Below, one piece after another: positions 6,195-6,454 of a stretch of 6,454 nucleotides of DNA; positions within the stretch are counted from its first letter, which is position 1; every line of letters begins with the position of its first letter. The position numbers were made by a program, and so were the translations under genes. The notes beneath the pieces were generated by a model. That model searched no databases and was not told the DNA's origin. It saw only the letters and a list, made by a program, of their open reading frames with translations. Location of the stretch: NCBI GenBank assembly GCA_003154555.1, contig PMDT01000192.1:1634-8087 (forward strand), read 5' to 3'. Origin of the DNA: Spirochaetaceae bacterium. GTDB lineage: Bacteria; Spirochaetota; Spirochaetia; SZUA-6; Fen-1364.

Positions 6195-6446
6195 ATGGAT
6201 ACCCCGCAAACGATTGAGCTCACGCGCAGCGAGCGCGAGCTGCTCCTGAACATCCGCCATCTCGCTCCCGAGGTCGAAAAAAAGATTGTCTCATCGCGGA
6301 TAACCGAAAACAGGTTCCACATCGAGTTCACGCCCGCTGAGCTGGACGGGCTCCTGGGCGGGCTGGCCTCCGAGGCGCGCGCGAGCGACGAACGGACGAT
6401 GTCCAAGGCCTACGACGAGCTGCGCGAGAAGCTGGAAAAGCTCTGA
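6195..6446 (+). CDS. Small conserved-looking hypothetical protein, 83 aa
   Basis: This is a short, highly charged protein predicted to be mostly helical, with no signal peptide, membrane segment, cysteines or zinc motif. Residues 7-31 form an amphipathic stretch (TIELTRSERELLLNIRHL), followed by a short strand-like FHIEFT at 41-46 and then a long helix (ELDGLLGGLASEARAS, then DELREKLEKL at the C-terminus). I do not recognise a named family, so no function is assigned. Base composition and codon use match the neighbours, and the frame ends cleanly at TGA 6444-6446. It lies 42 bases after the GNAT-like gene. The ATG at 6195 has no Shine-Dalgarno but is placed for leaderless expression from the promoter-like sequence just upstream; read-through from the upstream gene is the alternative. 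Confidence 0.7.
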   Translation: MDTPQTIELTRSERELLLNIRHLAPEVEKKIVSSRITENRFHIEFTPAELDGLLGGLASEARASDERTMSKAYDELREKLEKL

Positions 6447-6454
6447 GCGCCGGG

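Noticed and set aside
5271..6260. A 329-codon minus-strand frame opposite the GNAT-like gene.
   Set aside because: It is rich in Arg, Pro and Gly with no recognisable motif, covers the divergent promoter region, and conflicts with the GNAT-like protein, whose N-terminal strand and motif A-like segment are credible.

Overview
The window is GC-rich bacterial DNA and almost fully coding, with no mobile elements, RNA genes or long gene-free stretches. The c-type cytochrome maturation genes are System II (ResB/CcsA). The short CcsA (262 aa) with a separate ResB, and the hemerythrin/HD-hydrolase content, fit an environmental Gram-negative such as a deltaproteobacterial, acidobacterial or betaproteobacterial lineage. 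The sequence alone does not settle the taxonomy.

Left block, plus strand (1-2018): the C-terminal end of a ResB-like protein overlaps (ATGA) a complete CcsA/ResC heme-handling membrane protein. Nine bases later comes a cytoplasmic protein resembling the galactose-mutarotase fold. The tight spacing suggests one operon.

Central block, minus strand (5219 down to 2035): an 883-residue protein joins an uncharacterised N-terminal region, a metallo-beta-lactamase (MBL) domain with an intact HxHxDH motif, two cyclic-nucleotide-binding (cNMP) folds and a C-terminal bacteriohemerythrin domain. Fourteen bases downstream is a stand-alone HD-domain hydrolase that closely matches the MESH1/small alarmone hydrolase (SAH) pattern, with every metal and catalytic residue present. 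A good sigma70-type promoter (TTGCAA, 17 bases, TATAAT) lies upstream of the pair. I infer an oxygen/redox/nucleotide-responsive module coupled to alarmone hydrolysis. The hemerythrin domain seems to lack two of the seven canonical diiron ligands, which makes this pair the most interesting part of the window.

The left and central blocks converge at 2018/2035. Only 16 bases separate the stop codons, and an imperfect hairpin spans both.

Right block, plus strand (5388-6446): a divergently transcribed GNAT-like protein with a degenerate acyl-CoA-binding motif and a C-terminal extension, then a small 83-residue helical protein of unknown function. A promoter-like sequence ends 7 bases before the start of the small gene, so its transcript may be leaderless.
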